Positions 26,391-33,675 of a stretch of 64,000 nucleotides of DNA are shown here, piece after piece; the first letter of the stretch is position 1, and each line of letters begins with the position of its first letter. The stretch covers positions 127,877-191,876 of the forward strand of contig CAYJKT010000001.1 in assembly GCA_964370775.1 (NCBI GenBank), in the 5' to 3' direction. A model generated the notes under the pieces. That model did not search any database. It saw nothing but the letters and a program-made list of their open reading frames with translations, and had not been told where the DNA came from. Made by a program: the position numbers and the translations under genes. This DNA comes from SIG603 sp964370775. Lineage in GTDB: Bacteria > Bacillota > Clostridia > Oscillospirales > Acutalibacteraceae.

Positions 26391-27361
26391 TGAATTTTAC
26401 AGGATTTTTAGGTAACGAAGAAGTAAAAACAGCTTTAAGTGCTGCTTTTACTAGTAATAGATTTCCACAAGCCTTGATTATTGAAGGCGAAGAAGGACTT
26501 GGTAAAAAAACATTAGCAAGGCTCTTATCAAGAGCCTTTGTTTGTTTGTCCGAAAATAAACCGTGTGGTGTGTGCTCTGCTTGTGTTCAGGCAAATGTAG
26601 GCTCTCACCCAGATATTAAAGTAGAAGAGGGCAGTGGTGCGACCTCTAATATATCTGTCGAAGCAGTTAGGAAAATCACTGCTGATGTATATAGAAAGCC
26701 AGAGTTTTGCGACCATAATGTATATCTGTTTTTTATAAAAAATAGACTGCTTGAAGCGTCCCAAAACAAGCTTTTAAAGGTAATAGAAGAACCACCGTCT
26801 AACTCTGTGTTTGTTTTTTGCATAGATAAAGCAGATAAACTGCTAACAACAATACGTTCACGTGCTACAACTATCAGCTTGTCGCCTGTTAACAAAGACG
26901 AGGCTGCTCGTTTTGTTGCAGAAAAAAATAACATAGATATGGAAAGTGCGCTAAATCTTGCAAATATCTATGGTGGAAACATTGGAAAAATGTTAGAGGG
27001 TGAAAGTGAACTTGCTAGTTTAGCTATTAATATAGCGAGTTGTTTTGATAGCAGAGACGAAGATAATCTTCTAGCTATTACATACCCTTTAATTAAAAGT
27101 CGTGACGATTTTTGCACAGTACTTGGCATGTTGAGTTGCATTTTTAGAGATGCATATATGTTGAATGTTGGTATTGAAAATTATATGGGGATAAGCCCAG
27201 AGCAAAGTTTGAGAATTAGCAAAGCTTTTAGAAAAAGCGTTATAGTAAAACTTCCTGATTTATGTAATGAATATATAAGCCTTGCAAGAAAAAATTTGAA
27301 TATGAATTTGCTTATTACAGATTTTTGTGGTAGAATAAGAGAGACGATTTTAAATCGATAA
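26390..27361 (+). CDS. holB: DNA polymerase III delta' subunit
   Basis: Clamp-loader subunit, 323 residues. The N-terminal AAA+ domain has FTGFLGNEEVKTALSAAF, a P-loop-like EGEEGLGKKTLARLL (about 33-47), the zinc-binding cysteines CGVCSACVQANVGSHPDI (about 64-81) and the SRC-like TTIRSRATTISLSP. Neighbours darA and ricT agree with the conserved Bacillota block. Confidence 0.93.
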   Translation: MNFTGFLGNEEVKTALSAAFTSNRFPQALIIEGEEGLGKKTLARLLSRAFVCLSENKPCGVCSACVQANVGSHPDIKVEEGSGATSNISVEAVRKITADVYRKPEFCDHNVYLFFIKNRLLEASQNKLLKVIEEPPSNSVFVFCIDKADKLLTTIRSRATTISLSPVNKDEAARFVAEKNNIDMESALNLANIYGGNIGKMLEGESELASLAINIASCFDSRDEDNLLAITYPLIKSRDDFCTVLGMLSCIFRDAYMLNVGIENYMGISPEQSLRISKAFRKSVIVKLPDLCNEYISLARKNLNMNLLITDFCGRIRETILNR

Positions 27362-27388
27362 TGTATATTCATAAGAAAGGGACACAGT

Positions 27389-28261
27389 ATGACAGAAGTT
27401 GTAGGTGTAAAATTTGAAAGTACAGGCAAAATGTACTATTTTTCACCGAATAAAATAGCAATTAACAAGGGAGAAAGAGTTATCGTTGAGACTTCTAGAG
27501 GTTTAGAGTGTGGACAAGTCTACATGGCAAATGAATTCGTAGAAGACGATAAAATAATTCCTCCTTTAAAAAATATAATAAGAGTAGCCACTAAAGATGA
27601 CGAAAGAAAGATAAAAGAGAACGCAGAGAAAGAGAAAAAAGCTTATACAATTTGCGAGGAAAAAATCTTAAAACATAAATTAGATATGAAACTTGTGAAT
27701 GTAGAATACACTTTTGATGCAAGCAAAATTCTTTTTTATTTTACATCAGACGGCAGAGTAGACTTTAGAGAGCTTGTTAAAGATTTGGCAAGTATGTTTA
27801 GAACAAGAATTGAGCTAAGACAAATTGGTGTTAGAGACGAAGCTAAACTTTTAGGCGGACTTGGTATTTGTGGCAGACCATTCTGTTGCAAAACTTTCTT
27901 AAATGGCTTTCAACCTGTTTCTATTAAAATGGCTAAGGAACAAGGATTGTCACTTAACCCAGTTAAAATATCTGGCACTTGTGGCAGATTGATGTGTTGC
28001 TTAAAATATGAGCAAGATGCATACACAGATTTACTTAAAACTACTCCAAAAGTGGGAGCGATTGTTCAAACTGGCGAGGGTAAAGGTGTGGTTATCGACC
28101 AAAACTTAATCACTGGCAAGCTTACAGTAAGGCTTGATAAAAGCCCAGACGCTGCACCGATTGTGTGCAAAGTTAAAGAAGTGAAGCTTTTAAAAGATGC
28201 ACAAATTAGAATTAACAAGCACGAGCGAGAAGCTTTAAAAGATTTAGAAAAAGATAAATAA
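27389..28261 (+). CDS. ricT: RicT/YaaT, PSP1-domain regulator
   Basis: A 290-residue PSP1 C-terminal-domain protein. In Bacillus it forms with RicA and RicF a complex that carries iron-sulfur clusters and promotes mRNA processing. The sequence has RDEAKLLGGLGICGRPFCC and, later, ISGTCGRLMCCLKYEQDAY (about 194-212), which supply conserved cysteines. AAGAAAGGG before the ATG at 27389. It follows holB, as in Bacillus. Confidence 0.94.
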   Translation: MTEVVGVKFESTGKMYYFSPNKIAINKGERVIVETSRGLECGQVYMANEFVEDDKIIPPLKNIIRVATKDDERKIKENAEKEKKAYTICEEKILKHKLDMKLVNVEYTFDASKILFYFTSDGRVDFRELVKDLASMFRTRIELRQIGVRDEAKLLGGLGICGRPFCCKTFLNGFQPVSIKMAKEQGLSLNPVKISGTCGRLMCCLKYEQDAYTDLLKTTPKVGAIVQTGEGKGVVIDQNLITGKLTVRLDKSPDAAPIVCKVKEVKLLKDAQIRINKHEREALKDLEKDK

Positions 28262-28270
28262 ACTAAAATT

Positions 28271-28300
28271 ATCGTAGGGGACAGATTTGTACCCTACGAT
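28271..28300 (+). repeat. REP-like palindrome A
   Basis: ATCGTAGGG (28271-28279) pairs with CCCTACGAT (28292-28300) around GACAGATTTGTA. The left arm plus GGGACA shares GTAGGGGAC with the palindromes in and near the RAYT transposase. It lies between ricT and trmN6. Confidence 0.55.
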
Positions 28301-28332
28301 TAAGTGTATATATGGTAGAAAAGGAAGATAAA

Positions 28333-29061
28333 ATGTCTAACACAAAATGGGAGCCACTGGGCAAAAATCATAAGATAAAAGTATCTGAAAAACATAATTT
28401 TAACACAGATACTATTTTGCTTGCGAATTTTTCAGCGCCTTACAAAAACGATGTTTGTGCAGATTTCGGCACAGGTTGTGGGACAATTGCAATGATTTGG
28501 AGCATTAGACAAAACCCAAAAAAAATAATAGCTGTTGAGTTACAACACGAGGCTTATGATTTAGCCTATACTTCTTTTACGGCAAATAAATTAGATAATA
28601 TAGAGATAGTAAATGAGGATATAAAAAAATATAAAGAGATTTTTGAGAGTGGAAGCCTAAGTCACATAGCTTGCAACCCACCGTATAAAGCAAGAGGCGC
28701 TGGAATTAAGAACACGACCGATAATTTAAGGATTGCAAGGCATGAAGACGAGCTGAGTTTGGAAGAACTTGCAAAGGCTGCTTCGTATTGCCTAAAGTTT
28801 GGAGGTAAGTTTTTTATCTGCCAAAGACCAGAACGTTTGAGTGACGCAATGTGTATTTTTAGCAAATACGGATTAGAACCAAAAAGACTTAGATTAGTGC
28901 AACAAAGGCAGAGCAAAGCACCGTTTCTGTTTTTGCTAGAATGCAGACGTGGTGGCAAGGTTGGAATGACAGTTATGCCTACATTGTTTGTGGAAGAAAA
29001 CGGAGAGTTTTCAAAAGAAATGATTGATATATACGGAGATTACAAGGAAGGTAATACATGA
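28333..29061 (+). CDS. trmN6: tRNA1(Val) (adenine(37)-N6)-methyltransferase family (YabB/TrmN6)
   Basis: Class I SAM-dependent methyltransferase, 242 residues. The SAM loop is ADFGTGCGTIAMI (about 39-51) and the catalytic motif for N6-adenine methylation is IACNPPYKARGAG (about 108-120). AAGGAAG at 28321-28327 is correctly placed for ATG 28333; the frame is open from 28312 without a good site. It overlaps rsmI by 4 bases and corresponds to yabB of Bacillus. Confidence 0.9.
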   Translation: MSNTKWEPLGKNHKIKVSEKHNFNTDTILLANFSAPYKNDVCADFGTGCGTIAMIWSIRQNPKKIIAVELQHEAYDLAYTSFTANKLDNIEIVNEDIKKYKEIFESGSLSHIACNPPYKARGAGIKNTTDNLRIARHEDELSLEELAKAASYCLKFGGKFFICQRPERLSDAMCIFSKYGLEPKRLRLVQQRQSKAPFLFLLECRRGGKVGMTVMPTLFVEENGEFSKEMIDIYGDYKEGNT

Positions 29062-29900
29062 AAAACGAGATAAAAAAAGGAGTGCTTTATATAGTTGGCA
29101 CACCGATAGGTAATTTGTCTGACTTCTCTGAAAGAGCAGTTCATACACTTAGAGGTGTTGATTTTATAGCTGCTGAGGACACACGAGTTAGCGTGAAACT
29201 TCTTAATCATTTTGAGATAAAAAAGCCTTTAATAAGCTATTTTGAGCATAACAAAATGCAAAAAGGTGAATATATTTGCGAGCGTATTTTAGCTGGAGAA
29301 AGCTGTGCTTTGGTGTCTGACGCTGGTATGCCTGCGATTTCTGACCCTGGTGAAATGCTTGTTGCTCAGTGTGCAGAAAAAGGGATAGATATTTATGTGG
29401 TGCCTGGGCCTACTGCTGTGATTTCAGCACTTGCAGTGTCTGGCTTGCCGACAGGTAGGTTTACTTTTGAAGGGTTCTTAACCATGAACAAAAGAAACAG
29501 AAAAGAGCATTTACAGGAAATTCAAACAGAAAAAAGAACTATGGTGTTTTACGAAGCACCTCATAAACTGCTTTCTACATTAAAAGATTTTTATGCTTAT
29601 TTAGGTAACAGAAAAATAGCTATAGTAAAAGAGATAACAAAACTGCATGAAAATGTTCTTAGAACAGATTTAGAAAACGCTATTAAGCACTTCATAGAAA
29701 ACGCACCTAAGGGTGAGTTTGTGTTGGTGATAGAGGGTTACGTTAACACCGAAGAAAAAGAAGAATTAAGCATAGATGAGCTAGTTGAGATAGCTAAAGC
29801 TAAGATTAGCGAGGGTAAATCTGCAAGCATGGCGGCGAAAGAGGTCGCAGTGACTTATGGTGTGAAAAAAAGCGAGATATATAAATTGTTGGTGGAATGA
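29058..29900 (+). CDS. rsmI: 16S rRNA (cytidine(1402)-2'-O)-methyltransferase
   Basis: Tetrapyrrole-methylase-fold enzyme that 2'-O-methylates C1402 in the 16S decoding centre. Motifs: GVLYIVGTPIGNLSDFSERA near the start, IAAEDTRVSVKLLNHF, CALVSDAGMPAISDPGEMLV (about 85-104), PGPTAVISALAVSGLP and EGFL. It has 280 residues with the usual C-terminal helix-turn-helix-like tail. ATGA overlap with trmN6 upstream. Confidence 0.96.
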   Translation: MKNEIKKGVLYIVGTPIGNLSDFSERAVHTLRGVDFIAAEDTRVSVKLLNHFEIKKPLISYFEHNKMQKGEYICERILAGESCALVSDAGMPAISDPGEMLVAQCAEKGIDIYVVPGPTAVISALAVSGLPTGRFTFEGFLTMNKRNRKEHLQEIQTEKRTMVFYEAPHKLLSTLKDFYAYLGNRKIAIVKEITKLHENVLRTDLENAIKHFIENAPKGEFVLVIEGYVNTEEKEELSIDELVEIAKAKISEGKSASMAAKEVAVTYGVKKSEIYKLLVE

Positions 29901-29902
29901 TT

Positions 29903-30424
29903 ATGGAAATTATAAGAATAACAGATATTAACAGCACTGATTATGAGTGGGTAGATAAATTATATAAAGAGAGTTTTCCTAAAATAGAAAGACGAAGCAG
30001 TGCGAAGCAAAAAGAAGCAGTAGAAGATGAAAATTATCACTTATGTATAATGAAAGAAGCTGAAAAAAATATAGGCTTGATTTTTTATTGGATTATTGGC
30101 GAGCATGTTTATATTGAATATTTTGCAGTAGACAGCAATATTAGAGGTGGTGGGTATGGTTCACAAGTGTTAAACTATGTGAAAAATATGCATAACTCTA
30201 TAGTTTTAGAGATAGAAATACCAACAGATGAAATGACAAGCAAAAGAAAAACTTTTTACGAGAAAAACGGATTTAAGATGTTTGAATATAAACATTATCA
30301 GCTACAATATAGAAAAGAATGTGAAAAATTAAGGCTAAATATTATGTCAAATTGTGATATAAGTGAAAAAGATTATTTACTTTTTAATGATAAGTTAGAA
30401 AAAATAGCAGGGAAATATATATAA
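29903..30424 (+). CDS. GNAT-family N-acetyltransferase
   Basis: A 173-residue acetyltransferase-fold protein. The acetyl-CoA motif A is YIEYFAVDSNIRGGGYGSQVL (about 72-92, with RGGGYG), followed by LEIEIPTDEMTSKRKTFYEKNG. The substrate is not predictable. Two ATGs are possible, 29897 (overlapping the rsmI stop) and 29903; GGTGG at 29891-29895 is better spaced for 29903. It is the last gene of the darA-holB-ricT-trmN6-rsmI run. Confidence 0.85.
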   Translation: MEIIRITDINSTDYEWVDKLYKESFPKIERRSSAKQKEAVEDENYHLCIMKEAEKNIGLIFYWIIGEHVYIEYFAVDSNIRGGGYGSQVLNYVKNMHNSIVLEIEIPTDEMTSKRKTFYEKNGFKMFEYKHYQLQYRKECEKLRLNIMSNCDISEKDYLLFNDKLEKIAGKYI

Positions 30425-30486
30425 GTTCAAAAAACAAACACATTTCATTCAGTTAATAACCAATTTAAACCATATAAAATTCAAAA

Positions 30487-30534
30487 ACAACCTCTATTAT
30501 TTTACGTGTAAGTAAAACGTTAATAATGGAGGTT
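30487..30534 (+). promoter_or_regulatory. hairpin sequestering the permease ribosome binding site
   Basis: AACCTCTATTATT pairs over 13 positions (one wobble) with AATAATGGAGGTT, and the inner TTTAC with GTAAA. The GGAGG inside the 3' arm is the ribosome binding site of the gene starting at 30540, so the folded form should hide it. Confidence 0.55.
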
Positions 30535-30539
30535 AAACA

Positions 30540-32042
30540 ATGTACGTATTAAAAAATGCCTTTAACAACATCTTAAAGGTAAAAGGGAGAAATATCTTAA
30601 TATTTATCTTGGTATTCGTAATCGCAGTGTCGGCATGTGTGGCTTTAAGTATTCAAACAGGTGCAGAAACTGCAAAGCAGACGACTCTTGACAACATGCA
30701 GATTACAGCAAACTTGACAGTAGACAGACAAGGCATGATGGATATGAGCATGATGAGCGACCCAAGTTCTATAGATAGGGAAGCTATAATGGGGCAAATG
30801 GGGGCTAGTATGGATATTGAAGAGCTCGAAACCTATAGCACTGCTAGTTCTGTAAGTGGGTATTATCTAACTGGTAGTGTGGGCATGAACACAGTTGACC
30901 TAGAAGTGTATGAAAGTACATCAAGCCAAGGTTTTGGAGGTATGTCAGGTGGCATGATGGACATGGGCAGAATGGGAAATTTAGGCGATTTTACACTATC
31001 CGGTTTTAGCTCTCATACAGGTATGACAGACTTTGTAGACGGAACTTCTACAGTAATTGAAGGTTCTGTTTTTGATGAAAGTGATACAGAAAGCAATGTT
31101 TTGATAAGCTATGAACTAGCTTTCCTTAATGATATAGCGGTAGGCGACACGATTAGCCTTGCTAATCCGTCTAACACTACAGAGGTTATAGAGTTCACAG
31201 TTTGCGGTATTTATCAGAATAGTTTAACAGATTCATCAGCTAATACTATGTTTATTAGCTATGCTAGCCTAGAAAAAATTGCAGAGGATTCACAAGCTTT
31301 AGGCGTAACTTATATAGATGAACGTACAGGAAATGAAACAAATGCTGGGTTGAAGTTAATGCCAAATGCTACTTATGTATTTACAGATGTAGATAATTAC
31401 AACGCTTTTATGGCTGAAGCAGAGACAATGGGATTAGACACAGAAACGTACACTTTAGTAAGCCAAGATTTAACAGAATACGAACAAAGTATATTACCTC
31501 TTGATAATCTAAGTACTTTTACAATGGTTTTCTTTATCGTAGTAATCGCAATTGGTGCGTTAATTCTAATTATATTCAACCTATTTACAATGAGAGAAAG
31601 AAAATATGAGATAGGTGTTTTAGCAGCGATTGGTATGCAAAAACATAAAGTAGCTCTACAATTTATTACAGAGATAATGATAGTTACTTTAGCGGCTGTT
31701 ATTGTGGGTTCTGCTGTGGGTGCAGTGGTGTCAATTCCAGTTGGAGACATGCTTTTAGAGAGCCAAATTGCCTCTCAAGAGACATCATCCCAATCTGTTA
31801 ACGCTAACTTTGGTGGAAACTTCTCAGCACAAATGAGCATGGGCGGCGGCGGAATGTCAAATCCTATGTCTATGATGGGTGGAAATACTGATTATGTAGA
31901 TAGCATTACAAGTAATGTTAATATTATTGTTATTCTACAATTACTAGGTGTTGGTGTGTTGTTGTCGTTAATTGCAAGTAGTGTGGCTGTTGTATCTATT
32001 TTAAGATACGAACCATTAAAAATATTAAGTAACAGAACATAA
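30540..32042 (+). CDS. ABC transporter permease (FtsX/MacB-like) with Met-rich ectodomain
   Basis: A 500-residue permease: N-terminal membrane segment (about 19-38), large outside domain (about 40-325), then three membrane segments (about 329-352, 379-402, 460-485) in the FtsX-like order. The outside part is rich in methionine and glycine, for example QGMMDMSMMSD near 63-73, GGMSGGMMDMGRMG near 136-149, and SMGGGGMSNPMSMMGG near 430-445. Such Met clusters could bind soft metals, but may be simple low-complexity sequence. The adjacent ATPase completes a MacB-type system. GGAGG lies in a hairpin upstream. Confidence 0.88.
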   Translation: MYVLKNAFNNILKVKGRNILIFILVFVIAVSACVALSIQTGAETAKQTTLDNMQITANLTVDRQGMMDMSMMSDPSSIDREAIMGQMGASMDIEELETYSTASSVSGYYLTGSVGMNTVDLEVYESTSSQGFGGMSGGMMDMGRMGNLGDFTLSGFSSHTGMTDFVDGTSTVIEGSVFDESDTESNVLISYELAFLNDIAVGDTISLANPSNTTEVIEFTVCGIYQNSLTDSSANTMFISYASLEKIAEDSQALGVTYIDERTGNETNAGLKLMPNATYVFTDVDNYNAFMAEAETMGLDTETYTLVSQDLTEYEQSILPLDNLSTFTMVFFIVVIAIGALILIIFNLFTMRERKYEIGVLAAIGMQKHKVALQFITEIMIVTLAAVIVGSAVGAVVSIPVGDMLLESQIASQETSSQSVNANFGGNFSAQMSMGGGGMSNPMSMMGGNTDYVDSITSNVNIIVILQLLGVGVLLSLIASSVAVVSILRYEPLKILSNRT

Positions 32043-32053
32043 GGAGGGTAATT

Positions 32054-32785
32054 ATGTCGATTTTTAGATTAGAAGATGTGGGTTACACATATAATGGTAG
32101 AGACTACGTTATTAAGGACTGTAACTTCACTTTTGAAAAAGGAAAAGTTTATACAATAGTAGGACAGTCTGGTGCTGGTAAAACTACTTTGCTATCAATG
32201 CTATCTGCGTTAGCAAAGCCTACAAATGGAGTAATTTATTACAACGAACAAGATATATCAAAAATGAGCCAATACGATTACCGTTCTAAATATGTTGGTG
32301 TAATTTTCCAAGCATATAACTTATTACCTCACCTAACTGCAAAAGAAAACGTAGTGCTTTCTATGGATATCAGTGGTAAAGATATTCAAAATAAAGACCA
32401 AGTAGCAGATGAATTGCTAGAAGAAGTTGGCTTATACGGTGATTTATTAAAAAGAAAAATCCTAAAACTTTCAGGTGGTGAGCAACAAAGAGTTGCAATT
32501 GCAAGAACATTGTCATACAACCCAGATGTTATTTTGGCAGATGAACCGACAGGTAACCTAGACTCTGAAACACAAGACAATATCATGGATATATTTTGCG
32601 ATTTAGCACATGAACAAGACAAGTGCGTTATAATTGTTACGCACTCACCAGAGGTTGCTGGCAGAGCAGATGTGTGTTATGAATTGCAATCGCTGAAACC
32701 TAAGAGAACGAAAAAGAAAAAAATTGTGGCAAGAGTTAGAAATACTGAAACAGCAGAGACGACAACAAACTCAACTCTGTTTTGA
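32054..32785 (+). CDS. ABC transporter ATP-binding protein (MacB/LolD type)
   Basis: ATPase subunit of 243 residues: Walker A GQSGAGKTT (about 37-45), Q-loop IFQAYNLLPHLT, signature LSGGEQQRVAIARTL (about 140-154), Walker B ILADEPTGNLDSET and the H-loop VTHSPEVA. After the normal end it carries a basic tail (KPKRTKKKK) and a Thr-rich end. GGAGG at 32043-32047 precedes the ATG; 11 bases after the permease stop. The two genes form one transporter without an adjacent two-component system. Confidence 0.94.
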   Translation: MSIFRLEDVGYTYNGRDYVIKDCNFTFEKGKVYTIVGQSGAGKTTLLSMLSALAKPTNGVIYYNEQDISKMSQYDYRSKYVGVIFQAYNLLPHLTAKENVVLSMDISGKDIQNKDQVADELLEEVGLYGDLLKRKILKLSGGEQQRVAIARTLSYNPDVILADEPTGNLDSETQDNIMDIFCDLAHEQDKCVIIVTHSPEVAGRADVCYELQSLKPKRTKKKKIVARVRNTETAETTTNSTLF

Positions 32786-32796
32786 TGTAGATTTAA

Positions 32797-32845
32797 TAAA
32801 AAAAGGCACAAACCAAGCAGTGTAGCAAGGTCTGTGCCTTTGTGT
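32797..32845 (+). terminator. terminator after the MacB-type ABC genes
   Basis: AAAGGCACAAACC (32802-32814) pairs with GGTCTGTGCCTTT (32829-32841) with one mismatch, flanked by A and T runs. Confidence 0.75.
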
Positions 32846-32900
32846 TAAATTAGTTAGATAATTTTAACTAGGAACGAAATGGCTTGTATCAAGCGAGTGC

Positions 32901-33383
32901 TTATTTTGTGTGGTACATATCATCTTCCCATTTTTGCGGGTTAGTATCGATGTATTCCCAAATTTTCTGGTATTCTTTTTCGTTTCTTATTATGTGGTCA
33001 TGAAATGAGCGTTGCCAAATTGAATATCCTATTTGTTTTGTAACCAATGTTTTAAATGATTTAATTAATTGTGGAATTGATTGTGTCGTTGTAGGGGACG
33101 ATGCCCACATCGTCCCGTCCTCGTTTCTAGAAATAAATATAATCAGATGAACATGGTTGGGCATTATCACATATTTTTCAATACCAGCAATGCTATTGAT
33201 ATATCTTTGTACTACCATTCCAATTTCGGATAATATTATATTCGGGACGATGTGGGCATCGTCCCCTACGATTTCACCAAACAAACATTCACGATTTTGC
33301 GTACATATCGTAACAAAATATGCACCGTTAGACGAATAATCATAACCTTTTAACCTGATGAATTTTCGTTTTTGCAATTCCAT
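32901..33383 (-). CDS. REP-associated tyrosine transposase (RAYT, Y1 family)
   Basis: A 160-residue IS200-like Y1 transposase of the RAYT class: FVTICTQNRECLFGE near the start, the HUH motif in YVIMPNHVHLIIF (about 81-93), and the tyrosine region KIWEYIDTNPQKWEDD near the C-terminus. There are no IS ends next to it. Two 27-base palindromic repeats lie inside the coding sequence in frame, one encoding IVGDDAHIVP and the other DGTMWASSPT, at places where related proteins vary. ATG 33383 follows GTGGTG; an upstream open frame reaches 33428. Own promoter at 33406-33435. Confidence 0.88.
   Translation of the reverse strand: MELQKRKFIRLKGYDYSSNGAYFVTICTQNRECLFGEIVGDDAHIVPNIILSEIGMVVQRYINSIAGIEKYVIMPNHVHLIIFISRNEDGTMWASSPTTTQSIPQLIKSFKTLVTKQIGYSIWQRSFHDHIIRNEKEYQKIWEYIDTNPQKWEDDMYHTK
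33091..33117 (+). repeat. REP-like palindrome B, inside the RAYT gene
   Basis: GTAGG followed by the 9-base-pair hairpin GGGACGATG (33095-33103), loop CCCA, CATCGTCCC (33108-33116). The 27 bases are identical to palindrome C read on the other strand. It is in frame with the transposase. Confidence 0.85.
33243..33269 (-). repeat. REP-like palindrome C, inside the RAYT gene, inverted
   Basis: GGGACGATG (33244-33252), loop TGGG, CATCGTCCC (33257-33265), then CTAC. It is the exact reverse complement of palindrome B, 125 bases away, and also stays in frame. Confidence 0.85.
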
Positions 33384-33405
33384 TTTATCACCACTCAATA
33401 TAAAT

Positions 33406-33435
33406 ATTATACCATAAACAAAAAGCAAATTTCAA
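33406..33435 (-). promoter_or_regulatory. promoter of the RAYT gene
   Basis: Minus strand: TTGAAA (33430-33435), 18 bases, TATAAT (33406-33411), about 23 bases before ATG 33383. Confidence 0.6.
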
Positions 33436-33611
33436 CAAAAATATGTTTGCTTTAATTAATTCAGAAAAAATATCAAGAGTGCAAGGATGCAGAGTAGTTT
33501 GGTGTTACAGCATTTAACATATAAATTTTTTTATTTTTTAGATGTTTACACAATAAAACAATAATTTAACTATATTTTATTAAATTTATATTAATTTCAA
33601 ACAAATAGGTA

Positions 33612-33640
33612 TTGATTTTTTTTTAATAAGCAGTTATACT
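33612..33640 (+). promoter_or_regulatory. sigma-A promoter of lacZ
   Basis: TTGATT (33612-33617), 17 bases, TATACT (33635-33640), about 36 bases before the lacZ start. I could not see a clear catabolite-response element. Confidence 0.7.
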
Positions 33641-33675
33641 AAACACAAATAAAAACTAAACTGAAGGGAGTTTAT

